Source of the DNA: Brachionus rotundiformis
Lineage: Eukaryota > Rotifera > Eurotatoria > Ploima > Brachionidae
Reading direction: 5' to 3'
Assembly (NCBI GenBank): GCA_016802295.1
Contig: JAESIW010000137.1
Location: forward strand, 2,496,111 to 2,560,110
Length of the DNA: 64,000 bases
Part shown: positions 34,062 to 45,486 of the stretch, piece by piece
How the letters are laid out: every line of letters begins with the position of its first letter
Position numbering within the stretch: position 1 is the stretch's first letter
The notes under the pieces: model-generated
What the model saw: the letters and a program-made list of their open reading frames with translations, nothing else
Told to the model about the DNA's origin: nothing
The model's database searches: none
Translations under genes and position numbers: made by a program

Positions 34062-34115
34062 AAATGTTAAACATTATCAGGCTTAAGCAAAAAATTTAGT
34101 ATTAAAATTTTTAAC

Positions 34116-34589
34116 ATGTCAGCAGAACCAATTGTGACGCCAGAATCAAAGAAAACAATCGATGAAGCTTCAGAAAAAATGAAGCAAATGGGGCACAAGG
34201 GAAGAGAAAAAATGGGAGAATTGGGCCACATGACAAAAGAAAGAGCTGGAGAATACATTCAAGGTGCCCAAGAATTATCTGAAGAAATTAAAGAAAAAAC
34301 TATAGAATTGACCGAAGAGGCGAAAGAAAAGGCCGGTGAGGCGTACAAAAAAGCTCTGGAAAGAGGTGGAGAAATGAGGGGACATGCTAAAACAATTCTT
34401 GAGAGTGCCGCGGAAAGCTTTATACATGCTAAAGATTATGTAGCTGAAACAATTAAAAGCACTGGTAGAGTTGGTAAAGAAAGAATTGAGCATATCGGTG
34501 ATATAATCAAGCGAAGGACAAGACGGTTATCTGAGCACAAAACAGACTCTGGCTCGAGCGAAGACCAATCAAGAGCAACTCGTTCATAA
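34116..34589 (+). CDS. Group-3 LEA-like protein 2 (short)
   Basis: Intronless, 157 residues from MSAEPIVTPESKKTIDEA. Charged, Ala/Glu/Lys-rich helix-forming sequence with only two or three repeat-like units (HMTKERAGEYIQGAQE, TEEAKEKAGEAYKKALERGG). It then has the C-terminal region shared with LEA 1 (ESAAESFIHAKDYVAETIKS, then KERIEHIGDIIK). It ends RATRS, against KQTRS and KQTRA in the other two. No cysteine, signal peptide or membrane segment. It looks like LEA 1 with most of the repeat array missing. It starts 375 bases from the divergent SCFD2 start. Confidence 0.8.
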   Translation: MSAEPIVTPESKKTIDEASEKMKQMGHKGREKMGELGHMTKERAGEYIQGAQELSEEIKEKTIELTEEAKEKAGEAYKKALERGGEMRGHAKTILESAAESFIHAKDYVAETIKSTGRVGKERIEHIGDIIKRRTRRLSEHKTDSGSSEDQSRATRS

Positions 34590-34712
34590 AATAACAATTT
34601 TTTTTTTTAATAAATAAATCTGACAAAAAATTTGAATTTTATTAATTTTTCAATAATTAAAAATTATTCTTGAATGTTAACTAATTAAATAAATTATTGT
34701 TTAAAAAGATCT

Positions 34713-35635
34713 TTAGATATTTTGTTGACCATCTAGAGCCGGATAGTTGCGAACTGTGAGATAGAGATCGACAAATGAATCAGTTAAAAGACGCTGAACA
34801 GGAACATGGGGCGGAAATCCACAAGCAAGGTTATAGGAAGTGGAACCAATATTTAAAGAATAGCTATTTAAAAAAAATTAAAATGGTTAAAAAATTAGTT
34901 GAATTATTACTTTTGTAATATTTCTGTCATGCTAGGCATATTTGGCCCATGATTGTAAAAAGTATATGGTGTATATTTGTAAAGCTGGTTCTCTTTTTTA
35001 GGTTCCAAAATAATCTAGAATTAAATTGATTTCATGTTAAATAATTGGAAAAGTTAAATTCTAATAACTTACTCTTGATCGATTTTTGGCACTTTCTTTG
35101 GCTTCTTTTTTAAGTTCTTCAATTTTTTTTAATGATTGTTCCTCGTCTATTTCGTTTGCCAGATTAAAAACTTTATTTAATTTAGGCAAAAGACTATTAA
35201 AAATAATCTATATTACTTAATGATTCAACTGTCTCAAGATAATCATTAAATTCTCTCAAACTCGGAAACTCGTTCTCGCTACGAATTAGACTACAAAAAA
35301 AATTATTTACCAAGTTGGTTAATATAAGTTATTTATATTACTCCTTATAGTATTTTTTACGAATCGCCACCTCTTTTTCGATGTAATTGTCCTCATAAAT
35401 TTTATCTCTGAACTCACTTTTTTTTAGAGATCGATTACATTTTGGACATAGACCAGAACCTCTGTAAAACAACTGCTCAACACATGTTTCGCATCTTAAT
35501 AAAAACTAATAATTTATCAAGAATAAAGATAATAACTAATTACAAAACATGGGCACAAACATTGATCATTAACTTCATGTTTGGCTTATTGTATTTGGTT
35601 GTTTTACAGTGCGGACATGTTTCGGTTTCATCCAT
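34713..35635 (-). CDS. MNAT1: CDK-activating kinase assembly factor MAT1
   Basis: Subunit of the CDK7-cyclin H complex and of TFIIH. Exons on the minus strand: 35635-35544, 35494-35342, 35290-35217, 35170-35073, 35014-34911, 34863-34713; 223 residues with exact phase. The N-terminal C3HC4 RING finger is complete (CPHCKTTKYNKPNMKLMINV followed by CAHVLCETCVEQ and CPKC). Next come RSLKKSEFRDKIYED, EFPSLREFNDYLETVES, LIFNLAN, and a short charged helix. The C-terminal cyclin-H-binding region is NHGPNMPSMTEILQKYSLN...YNLACGF. The middle coiled coil is shorter than in the roughly 309-residue vertebrate protein. The start is 169 bases from the divergent start of the TBC gene, so the two probably share a promoter. 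Confidence 0.9.
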
Positions 35636-35804
35636 TTTTTTTGATTTAAAAAAAAAAGAAAATAATATTTTAAAACAATTATTTTAAAAAAGTAAATATA
35701 TGTTAATAAAGCAATAATTTTTTGAAATTATTTAAATTAAAAGACAAAATTTAGGGTTTCAAAACTTATCATTTCGTGTCATATGAATTACTTAATAAAC
35801 TAAA

Positions 35805-37421
35805 ATGAAACCAATCGACTCAGCAGAATTTTTAAACTTCTTTGACCAAGACTTTAGGCTGGTTAAAGAACATGAATTCAGAAAAGCTGTCTTTAATGGT
35901 TAGCATTTTATTACTCATTTTTATTAACTTAAAACTACTTCTTTTGGCAATTTACACAATTTAAATTTGAAAAGAAATTTTTAGATGGCATAGTCCAAAG
36001 TTATCGCCAAATTGCTTGGAGATTTTTGTTTCACTTCTATTCATTCAAATCAACCAAGAGGTAAAAATATTCTATCATTTTTTGGTTTTTTTATATAAAA
36101 AATTAAAGTGACTAAAAATTTTTTGTTAAGAGAACGTTTTATTAAAAGAAATGAAAAGCTTGTCGAATACTTAATCTTAAAAGATAAGTGGTCAAAAATA
36201 TTTGAAAGTATTTCCAATTTAAAAGAAGAAGAATGTACTTTTCAAATTTTTGAAAATAATTTTTTCAAATAAAATTTAAATTAAGATGATAATATCCAAC
36301 CACCAGCAGTCAATTTCAATATTTTAATCGATTTAGATAGCGATTTTTATGCAAATACTTCAGAAAAGATTGAAAATCATTTTGAGGAATACCAAGACCT
36401 CAACTTGGAATATTTGAAAATACAAAGTGTGGTCAATGTATCGAGAAGAAAAATAAATAATACCAAACTTATGAATGACATCAAACAAATAGATAAAGAT
36501 TTAGAGAGAACAGGCTATCTAATTGAAATAGATGAAAAAAATTTAGCTGATAAGGCAAAATTAAAAAATTCTCTTAGAAATATTTTGATTACTTTTTCGG
36601 CTTTTAATCAAAGCTCAAATGAAGATATGTCAAATAGTGGATGTCTAGACTTAGGATACACTCAAGGGTAAAAATTTTTTGCCTAATATTTGCCAATATG
36701 AGCCGCAAAATACTCTTAACCCTGCTCAAAAGGCAATAATCTTACACTAAAAATATTCTGATAATTTTTATTTAAAATCTAAAGAATGAATGAAATAGCC
36801 AGTGTGTTTTTAAGTGTATTTGACCAGGAATCTGTAGCCTTTTGGTGCTTTTCGAATTATATGCTCAAAGACACTTATTCCAGAAGCATGCTTACTTTAA
36901 ATACAAATCAGATAAATGAAAACCATTCTTTAAAAACAAATGCAGCTCATTACTTTAGTGATTCTGGAATGCCTAAAAAAATAGCCCATCTAAAATATTT
37001 ATTAGAAGTTATTGATCCGGATTATTATCAAAAATTGACATCTATAAATTTGGATAATTTTAATTTTTGCCATGAATGGCTAATACTGAATTTTAAGCGA
37101 TGTTTTAATTCAACTTTGGAGTACCAGAAATGCTTGGAGGTTTTATCTAGCCGCTATATTGAATTTCATAATGCTACACTAAAAAACATTAATGTAAAAA
37201 ATTTATACAATTTTGATCTGTTTATTTGTTTGTCATTAATGTTTGAAATAAGAAATAAGGTATTAAATGAAATAGACGATGAGGTCGACTTTTACCAAAC
37301 TTTTTCTCAATTTAATAAAGGTTTTTACTTTGAGAAAAATTTTAAAAAAGTTATTCAAATTGCACAAGAAATATTTGACAAATATTGCATTATTAGCCAT
37401 TCTGGAAATTCAAATAATTAA
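35805..37421 (+). CDS. TBC-domain Rab GTPase-activating protein (TBC1D25-like)
   Basis: Exons 35805-35898, 35985-36060, 36131-36234, 36286-36667 and 36785-37421 give 430 residues. The TBC domain holds both catalytic fingers: the arginine finger in QIDKDLERTGYL (I-x-x-D-x-x-R) and the glutamine finger in YTQGMNE (Y-x-Q). Also seen are RQIAWRFLFHFY at its start, ESVAFWCFSNYM, and KIAHLKYLLEVIDPDYYQKL followed by FCHEWLILNFKR. The last run is closest in memory to TBC1D25 (OATL1), an autophagy-linked RabGAP. The paralogues TBC1D15/16/17 remain possible. The N-terminal LC3-binding part of vertebrate TBC1D25 was not identified. Its 3' end is 68 bases from the convergent LEA 3 gene. Confidence 0.8.
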
Positions 37422-37489
37422 TTTATCAAATAAACAATTTGAAACAATTTATTTAATTTATTACAAAAATTTATTGGAAATAGTTTTAT

Positions 37490-38320
37490 TTAAGCTCGAG
37501 TTTGTTTTTGCTGTTCTTCAATTTTAGATTCGGCAGGGCCTACCACTTTTTCCTTAATTGCTTGGCCTATGTTTGACAAAGTTTCCATACCAGATTGGCC
37601 GGTACTTTTGATAGATTCCATAGTACTTTGAGCAACATCACTTACTTTACCAGCTGCTTGTTGCCCAGTCTCTTTGACACTTTGAGCATATTCACCGGCT
37701 TTTTCTTTTGTTCCTTGAGCCATTTCACCCATTTTTTCTCGCGCAGCTTGGCCTGTTTCTTTGGCACTTTGAACATACTCGCCGGCCTTTTCTTTTGCTC
37801 CTTGTGCCATTTCACCCATTTTTTCCTGAGCAGATTCTCCAGTTTCTCTAGCGCTTTGTGCGTATTCACCAACTTTTTCTTTTGCTCCTTGTGCCATTTC
37901 ACCAACTCTTTCTCGAGCAGCCTGGCCTGTTTCCTTGGCACTTTGAACATATTCCCCAGCTTTTTCTTTTGCTCCTTGAGCCATTTGACCAAGTCTACTT
38001 GAGGCTTCTTCTTGGCTTTCTTTAGCTTGTTGAGCATATTCGCCAGCTTTTTCTCTTGCTCCTTCGGCCATTTCACCCATTTTTTCTTTCGCAGCCTGTC
38101 CAGATTCTCGAGCTTGTTGTCCATATTCACCGGCTTTTTCTCTCATTCCCTCTGCCATTTCACCCATTCGTTCACGGGCAGCCTGGCCACTCTCTTTAGC
38201 TTGTTGAGCATATTCGCCAGCTTTTTCTCTTGCTCCTTCGGCCATTTCACCCATTCGCTCTTTAGCAGCGGTTCCTGTCTCTTTGGCTTTTTCTGTAAAC
38301 TCACCTGATTTTTCTGACAT
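37490..38320 (-). CDS. Group-3 LEA-like repeat protein 3
   Basis: Intronless, 276 residues from MSEKSGEFTEKAKETG. Residues about 17-230 are seven to eight consecutive 29-residue repeats of the form MGEMAQGAKEKAGEYVQSAK followed by ETGQAAREK, each encoded by 87 bases. This is the cleanest array of the three LEA genes. The tail (DVAQSTMESIKSTGQSGMET and AIKEKVVGPAESKIEE) parallels LEA 1 (KETIVGPS). It ends KQTRA. No cysteine, signal peptide or membrane segment. Expected role: protective disordered/helical protein during drying or dormancy, inferred from composition and family. Confidence 0.88.
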   Translation of the reverse strand: MSEKSGEFTEKAKETGTAAKERMGEMAEGAREKAGEYAQQAKESGQAARERMGEMAEGMREKAGEYGQQARESGQAAKEKMGEMAEGAREKAGEYAQQAKESQEEASSRLGQMAQGAKEKAGEYVQSAKETGQAARERVGEMAQGAKEKVGEYAQSARETGESAQEKMGEMAQGAKEKAGEYVQSAKETGQAAREKMGEMAQGTKEKAGEYAQSVKETGQQAAGKVSDVAQSTMESIKSTGQSGMETLSNIGQAIKEKVVGPAESKIEEQQKQTRA

Positions 38321-38721
38321 TTTGCTTATGTTTTCTTTTTAAAATAAATAACCTCCTATTTATACCAAGAGATCGCCTTGAAAAATCATCTTAACACAAA
38401 GGAAATCCAATTTAAAAATTTTAAATAACCTCTGTTATAGCATTCTTTGAATATTTTTTCTATTATTATTAAAGACAGTTATACATTTCAAGGCCTAAAT
38501 GGCTATAAATATAGTGGTAGGATTGAGACATATTTGAAGAATTATAATTTCCAAACATCCTTTTTTATTTTATTTTTATTCTTAAATCAGTTTCAAAATA
38601 AAAATTCAAAAATTTCAAAAAAAAAAACGATAATTTACACTAAATAGAAACAAAATTTCAATCAAAAATAAAATTTTCTACTTAATTCCATTTGGAATAT
38701 AATAAAAACAATACATAAACT
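38321..38721. other. Spacer between LEA 3 and DEPDC5
   Basis: AT-rich, holds the LEA 3 promoter on the minus strand and the DEPDC5 3' end. No exon seen. Confidence 0.5.
38356..38364 (-). promoter_or_regulatory. TATA box of LEA gene 3
   Basis: TATAAATAG on the minus strand, 35 bases before the start codon. This implies a leader of only about 5-15 bases unless the site is not used. Confidence 0.6.
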
Positions 38722-41700
38722 TTATTTTAATTGATCACGCACTTCGTTAAAATATTTTTCCAATCTTCCATCTTGGTTTGAGCAAAAAAGTCTAAAATCT
38801 GACAGCATATTATCTTGAAACTGTTCATCACCGGTGTATTGACTTCGCCATCTTTTTCCTAGCATAAAATTCCATGACCAAAAAAAGCCAATAAAATGAC
38901 CTGTGCCGTCATAAAAAGGAATTTTGCGTCGTTCGCTCTGAGCCACGTACTTCTGGTACGTAGTTTGTTCCGCACTTCCAAAATTCTGCAGCAACATTTG
39001 CTCTTTCTGATGTTGATGCTGTATTTGGTCAATTTTTTCTATTTTTGCCGATATTCTAGGATTACTTGACTTAGGTTTAAAAAGCAGATCATTCTTTACT
39101 TCTTCCGAACTCTTTTCAGTCTTGGCAATTTCTTTCTCTAGTTTTTTGTCAACCAAATTAATGGAATCGACTAGATAGTTTTTTTCATTAAGTATTAAAA
39201 AATGCATGTGCTGCGACTTAGTGCTCGATCTGTCTCTGACTTGATTGGGAATTTGTGAAAAAGATGAACCATTTGAAGAATTATTGAAGCTTATCTTTGT
39301 CGAACTACTGGTACTTGGATTTTTTTTGCACATTATTGCGTTTCCATCTATGAAATCCTTTTGCATCAAACGCTCTTTACTTGCTTCCATATCCCTAATA
39401 GATGTCCTTGATTGATCAGAGTAGTTGTTTGATGACGGATGCCTGCTCCTATTGGAGTAGTTGTTGTAATAGTTTGGAATTTGGACAAACATGCCTCCAG
39501 ATGCGTGAATAAAAAATGTGTGATCTTCTTCTGTAAACATGTTTTTTACCACAGCTGAATTTTTTATGAAGCCAAATTTTTCCAATATGGCTTCTTGGAA
39601 ACTAATTAGACGTATAATTCGCTCATATTCTACAAAGTCTAGAATTTCAGTTCTTATAAAGTCTACATCATTTAATTTTCTATCCAACTCTTCTTTGTTG
39701 TCATGCTTTTGGTAAAGAAAGAAAAAAAATTCAGGGTAATTTTCGTTCAAGAATTCGATCATCAATTCAGCCTTGTTAGAGCTGGCTATTGAAGAGCTAA
39801 TGGATGAAGAGTCTGACATGGATCCAGACGATGATAAATTGGGACTACTAGAATACTTATCACTAAATAACTCTTCAAAACAAGATCTGTATTTTTCGTC
39901 AATTATGTCCTGGAAAAGAACCATGTTGTTCGAAATAATGCACCTTAGATTTAAAAGAATGTAGATGGGACCTCGTAAAGGGTCAGAATTCTGAACCAAA
40001 GGAAGAGCAAAAGGATCGATTGGAGCCGGAATGATGTGGTAATTGTAGCGGTTGGACAATTTGGCCCAACAATTGACAGTCTCTGATAAAAGTGAACATG
40101 TAGCCACTTCCCATTGAACCTCAAGCTCAAAAGCACAAAGCTGATGATAGTGAGAGCGATAAACTGCAGAGGCCCACTCGACTCGATTTGATTTTCGACT
40201 CGGATCAACATCAACATTGACAAGTTTCAATATACCATCTGGACAAGAATTGGCAAATCGTGTTTTTGAATAATTTCTAAACAAGTTGATATAAGATTCA
40301 AACAAACTTTTGGCCGAGATTGGTAGAGTATTGGTGCATTCAGGCAAAAGGTGCTTGCTTGAGACCAAAGGACACTTGGTATAGAATTCTTTGTGACTTT
40401 CTATATCAACAAAGCCGACCTCACAGTAGTCTTTGGTGTACAACTCATGATTAGCAGTTTCCTCAGTGATAAAATAATAAAGATAAAAGCCGTGAATGAA
40501 CAACTTCTGAGCATTGCTTATATGTCGTATAATGTCAAAATCGATCATTATCTGCATAATCAGAATAGCGTCTGATTCAGTCTCACAATCGTTTATGTGC
40601 TCAATGCACCACCATACAGCTTCGGCGCTAACAAAACAATATAATGGTATATCATTTTTATGTTGAATAAATGGTATCCCAGTTGTTTGATTAAGCATTT
40701 GAACCTGGTATTCATTGATGAGATATGTTGAAATTTCATTCTTTAGATTAGGATCAGATGTTTCTAAATATTTGGCCACTTTGTGAAGCAAGTTTATTTT
40801 TGGACTTGGCAATTTAGACGATTGATTGAGTTGAATTTTTTTAGGTAAATTTGGCAATTGGTTTAGTGGATTTTTGCTCAGGTTAGTTTGTGAATTCATT
40901 TGAGTGAGAGCACTGGTTATTGCCGACACTGCTTGTACATGATCTTGGTAAATGTGTGGTTGAGTGTTGATTAGATCAATGTAGTTAATTGTAGAACGGC
41001 TAAACAAACGACGGTCATCAGCATGATTAAGCTTGTTCAGACCTTCCATAAATTTGAGAAAATAATAGTCACGATAGAACAAAAGCTCGTCTTCGGATTT
41101 TCGTTGAAATATGTCACATCGTTGTGTGTAAAAAGGATTTTGAACCATCGAAGCTGGAATTTGAGACTGGGTCAAATTGCTTAATCCCAATGAATTGGTT
41201 GAAGTTGCTACTCTTGGGTTTGATTGTTCATTTTGGTTATCTGATTTGCTAGAAACATACATTAATGGTAACAAGTACAAGCGCTGTCGCCAACATTTTT
41301 CTAATTCGCTGGGAGTTAGTGATCCATTTCCCTGGATTGAGATATATCTTTGAATTAAGTTTAAATTATTGACATTTTATAATTATTGACAAAATAAAAA
41401 AAATACTTTTAAAAAATAAATTACTATTTGGCGTTATTATTATTAAGAATTAAAAATTTAATATTTTTTTACAAGAAATTAGTCTACTAATCTTTTTATA
41501 CTAAGAACAAAAATTTTTTAACGAAAATTTTTAAAATTTAATAAAGTTTGAAGTATGATTTAGCAGCCTGATGATATAGATAATACTGTGATAATACAAC
41601 ATACCAATTTACATCATGAAGCTATTTATTCCAACCGAAAAATAATTTTTTTAAATTGTCAAATTATATTTTTCAATAGTAATTAGTATTAGCATTATTT

Positions 41701-44700
41701 TTGTAATAAAAATTAAAATATTAAAGACTCTTTTTTTAATTTATTCAATAATTAATAAGTTATTAAAAATATATTTTACGGAGGCCCTTAAGGTTCGTCT
41801 CATAAGCTTACATCTTCGTTTAAACCAAATTTTTACACAAAAAGTTATCTAGCGCAAAATTAATTAAAGAAAGTAGAAAGAGCTTAAATCCTCAAGTAAT
41901 GGTTCACTAAAATCTTTGAACCAAATTCATTTTTAGTTTTAATGATTATTTCTTTTGAGATTAAAAAAATTCTTCAAAAAAAAAATTTAAATTAAATTTA
42001 TTATTATTTTAAACTTCAAATCTCTATGCCTTAAACTAACTTAAAAAATTACTGAATTAAGCCTGATATTAATAATTAATTTACCTGTCTATATAATTCC
42101 ATTTAATAGATTCAATATTAGTCCGACTAATTTCGCAATAAGATATGTCATAAGTTTTAGAATCAGGTACTTGAAATCGATATTTGTATTCAATAAGATT
42201 ATTTGGTTGATTTTTACTTTTAGATTTAGGCAAATATATTTCTACCTTTACTTGTTCACTATTGTCTGAAGGATCAACTATGTAAAACAATTCGTGAAAG
42301 ATTCGACCCAAGCTCAATCTATAATAGCCCTTTATGGACTTAAGATTGTTTCGTGGTAGAACGGAGCAAGATTGAGCCAAGTCACATATAAAATTTGAAT
42401 GTAAAGTGTTGGTTAAGGTATGAGTTTTAATATCTGTCAAATGAGACTGGTTCGAGTTGGTAGGCGTGGTGCTAGTCGAATCTGAATTACTGCCTGAATT
42501 AGAGCTGTGCGTAAAAGTGTTTTTTGGCACGACTATTTGAAAACCCATTGCCAATCTATGTCCAACCAGCTCAATAAATACTTGGCTCATGGTTATTTTT
42601 TCATTGTATTGATAATTCGAATAGCAGTATTCTTCGCGTATGGTTTCCAATAATAATGTATAGTCACTGGCACATTTGTATTTCAATTTGACCGATTCAC
42701 TTGGGGTATAGTCAATGGTTAATGGAAAAAGTGCTGGCGTTGTCAGTGACTTCCATGCAACACCTGTTTTTAGCAAACCGATTGATTCATCCTTAAGTTC
42801 AAAGAGTGATTTTGAACCTTTGGAAACAATTGCTTTTCTACGATTTCCATTCATGCTTAATGTTGTAAGATTGCCAGGCCTTAGAGTTTAAATAGTTAAT
42901 TTAAAATTTTAAAATTAATTTAAAATAAAATAAATAAATTACTCGACTACAGAGTTTGTTTTATTCATAAAAGAAACTCTTTGAATTGAATTTGAAGTAT
43001 ATCCTAATTCTGGTGAAATTTTTTGTAAACTATTTACTGTATTAATATTTGGGCTAATTTTAATTGATTTTTGTATACTTCCAGATGTATAAGAGGCTTC
43101 TTCATGTGGAAAAATAGGAGAGCCATCATTACGTAATGGAAATATATGTGCCCATGGCAATCTTCGCGATTTTTTTACTTGATTTGGCATAAATGGGTTA
43201 ATTTTTTGTTTTTTTTTGTCTCCAGCTTCACCTTCTAAATCAGATTCGATTGATGAATCAATATCAGCATCATCGTTGTCATCTCTGAGATGTTCTGAAG
43301 TATTTGAAATCATGGATGAGCTCAAATTTCCCATGCTGGTATTATTCAAGTATTTGGATTTATTTCTATTACCGGTAGTCTTATTTGAGTTTTCTTTTGT
43401 CTGTTTAGTTGGATTATTATCAAATATTTTGTCTGATTCTTCAAAAGAACTCAAAAAATTAGCACTTGAGTAATCTGGCAAAATGCTATCTGTGCTTATT
43501 TTATTAATTTTGGTTTTTAGTCTAATCTTTGACCGTGGCAAAAAGCATGAATTACAATATCGAACCATTTCAGATGATTGGTAAAAACTAAGATTCATCC
43601 AATTAGGTATATCAAATGTATCTGTGGTATCATATTTGAAAAGAGGTACCGCATGCAATGGTTGTTCCCCAAGACACACAAGATCAGATCCGATTCCATT
43701 GTCAATAACTCTTTCTTTGGTAATTTTTGCCATTTCTTTCTCAACCTCGTAAATGCCATTGCCAGGTGTGATTACCAAACTCATCATACCAGCTCTATCG
43801 AAAGGTCTATCAATAAAATGTCGCTCAAAAACTCTTGAGGAAAGATTTAAAGTTTGCAAAAAGTTTCCCTCTGCTGCTGAAGATAACGAACCTGGTGGCA
43901 TTGATGCCTTCACTTGGCGACTATGATAATTAAGCACATAGTCGCGATATTCTTTTATCAATCGCTTTAAGATTACCAAAGTCGGGGTCCAATCTTCGTA
44001 CCGCTCATTTTGGTATACTACACGATAATAGTCTTCATAAAACCGATTTTTGTGGTCAATTTTTATGTCCGATGCTATTGAACTAGGAAAGTCTTCGATT
44101 GATTTAGCGTCATAATAAACACGTGAAAATAAGGCTATAGTCACATCGTGGGTACATTGTTGGTTTTTCCAATTGTTAAAGAGTTCACCTATGACAAAAT
44201 ATTTTTCTTTAATTAACTAAATAAAAATATTCGATACTAATAAAAATCTTAGCTTAATTGACTTAAGAATTGAATTAAACAAATGTAATATTAAATTTTA
44301 ATATAAAAACTATTAACACCTGACAAAATTTACATTATTTTCTATTATAAATTATATAGAAATATCATTAATTAAAAAAATTAACACAAGATAAGCATTA
44401 TTTTTTTCTCATACATCAAAATTGTCCAAAATTTTAAGAAAAAAATAATAACATTATATAAGAATTACTATTGAATATATTTATAGATTTAAATTAACTA
44501 ATTATTTATTTTTCTCTTAGGTCAATTGTCCAATTTTATCTTTCTATCTTTTCTCATTCAAAATTTTATTTTTTACCTAAAAAATTAATTGCCTTTTCGT
44601 GATACATTTCTCCGTTTACATCAAATTCCCACATTTCTCTACTCATTTGGATATAAATCAAGCACATTGCACTTTGAGAGCGGAATACCAGTCTTGTCTT

Positions 44701-45486
44701 TTCGCTTACATAACCACATGTAACATTATCACCATTTACTGACCAAAGTTCTTTAACAGAGCACCGAATCAGACAAAATTCTATATTCTTTTTTAAATAA
44801 ATACATGAATTCTCAACACATTTTTTAATTCTTAGCATATCATAGCCATTAATGTACTGTTCTTTGAAAGTGACCTCTACCAAATCAAGCATTACTGCTG
44901 CTTTTTCCACAATGGTTGCGGTTACATAAGCCAAATTTTTAATCGAAAACGGAGGCTGACTAGCCGCCTGCTCGATTCTTATAGTGTCTGGTTGAATTTG
45001 TTCATTAAATGAAGACTCAATAATCTTGACCAAAAAAGGACTTGTATCATCATCGGTTGAATTTTGTTGACTAGGATTCAATGTTGAAGAAGATGTCGAA
45101 GAAGATAAATGAACAAGAGAACTAGCTGCAGCTCGACTCAACGAGGTATTTAGCTGATTAGAACTGATGCTTGAGTTGTTGGCATTTTGACTAGATTGTG
45201 GAGATATTTCTATCAGGTCATTTATTTTCAAGTTAGGCCATGTCTTGGGATTGATGTAGATAACTTTTAAAAAAAGATAAGATAACAAATAAAGGGTGTG
45301 GTTTAGAATATTAGTCATCTTACCAGGCCAATTCTGTGTATTGGAAATATTTAAAATTTGTACTTTTAGTCTTTTGGTTTCACCAATATTAGACTTTTCG
45401 GCCGGGCTGCTTTGACTTGATGTTGATATACGATTTTGGATAGCTCTCGACTGAAAAAACTCCGGCTTTCGATTAGAGTTGATCAT
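38722..45486 (-). CDS. DEPDC5: DEPDC5 (GATOR1 subunit, Iml1 orthologue)
   Basis: Amino-acid-sensing repressor of mTORC1 at lysosomes, acting with NPRL2 and NPRL3 on Rag GTPases. Minus-strand exons 45486-45324, 45263-44577, 44188-42943, 42879-42085 and 41347-38722 sum to 5517 bases, 1838 residues (human about 1600). Recognisable blocks in order: LDLVEVTFKEQYINGYDMLR; FRSQSAMCLIYIQMSREMWE; ALFSRVYYDAKSIEDFPSS; FYEDYYRVVYQNERYEDWT; MSLVITPGNGIYEVE; GSDLVCLGEQPLHAVPLFKY; GVAWKSLTTPALFPLT; the DEP domain (HKNDIPLYCFVSAEAVWW to FIHGFYLYYF, roughly residues 1190-1270); the NVDVDPSRKSNRVEWA block; and the C-terminal FMLGKRWRSQYTGDEQF. The extra length comes from Ser/Asn-rich linkers. Upstream, 45487-46721 has no gene. 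Confidence 0.95.
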
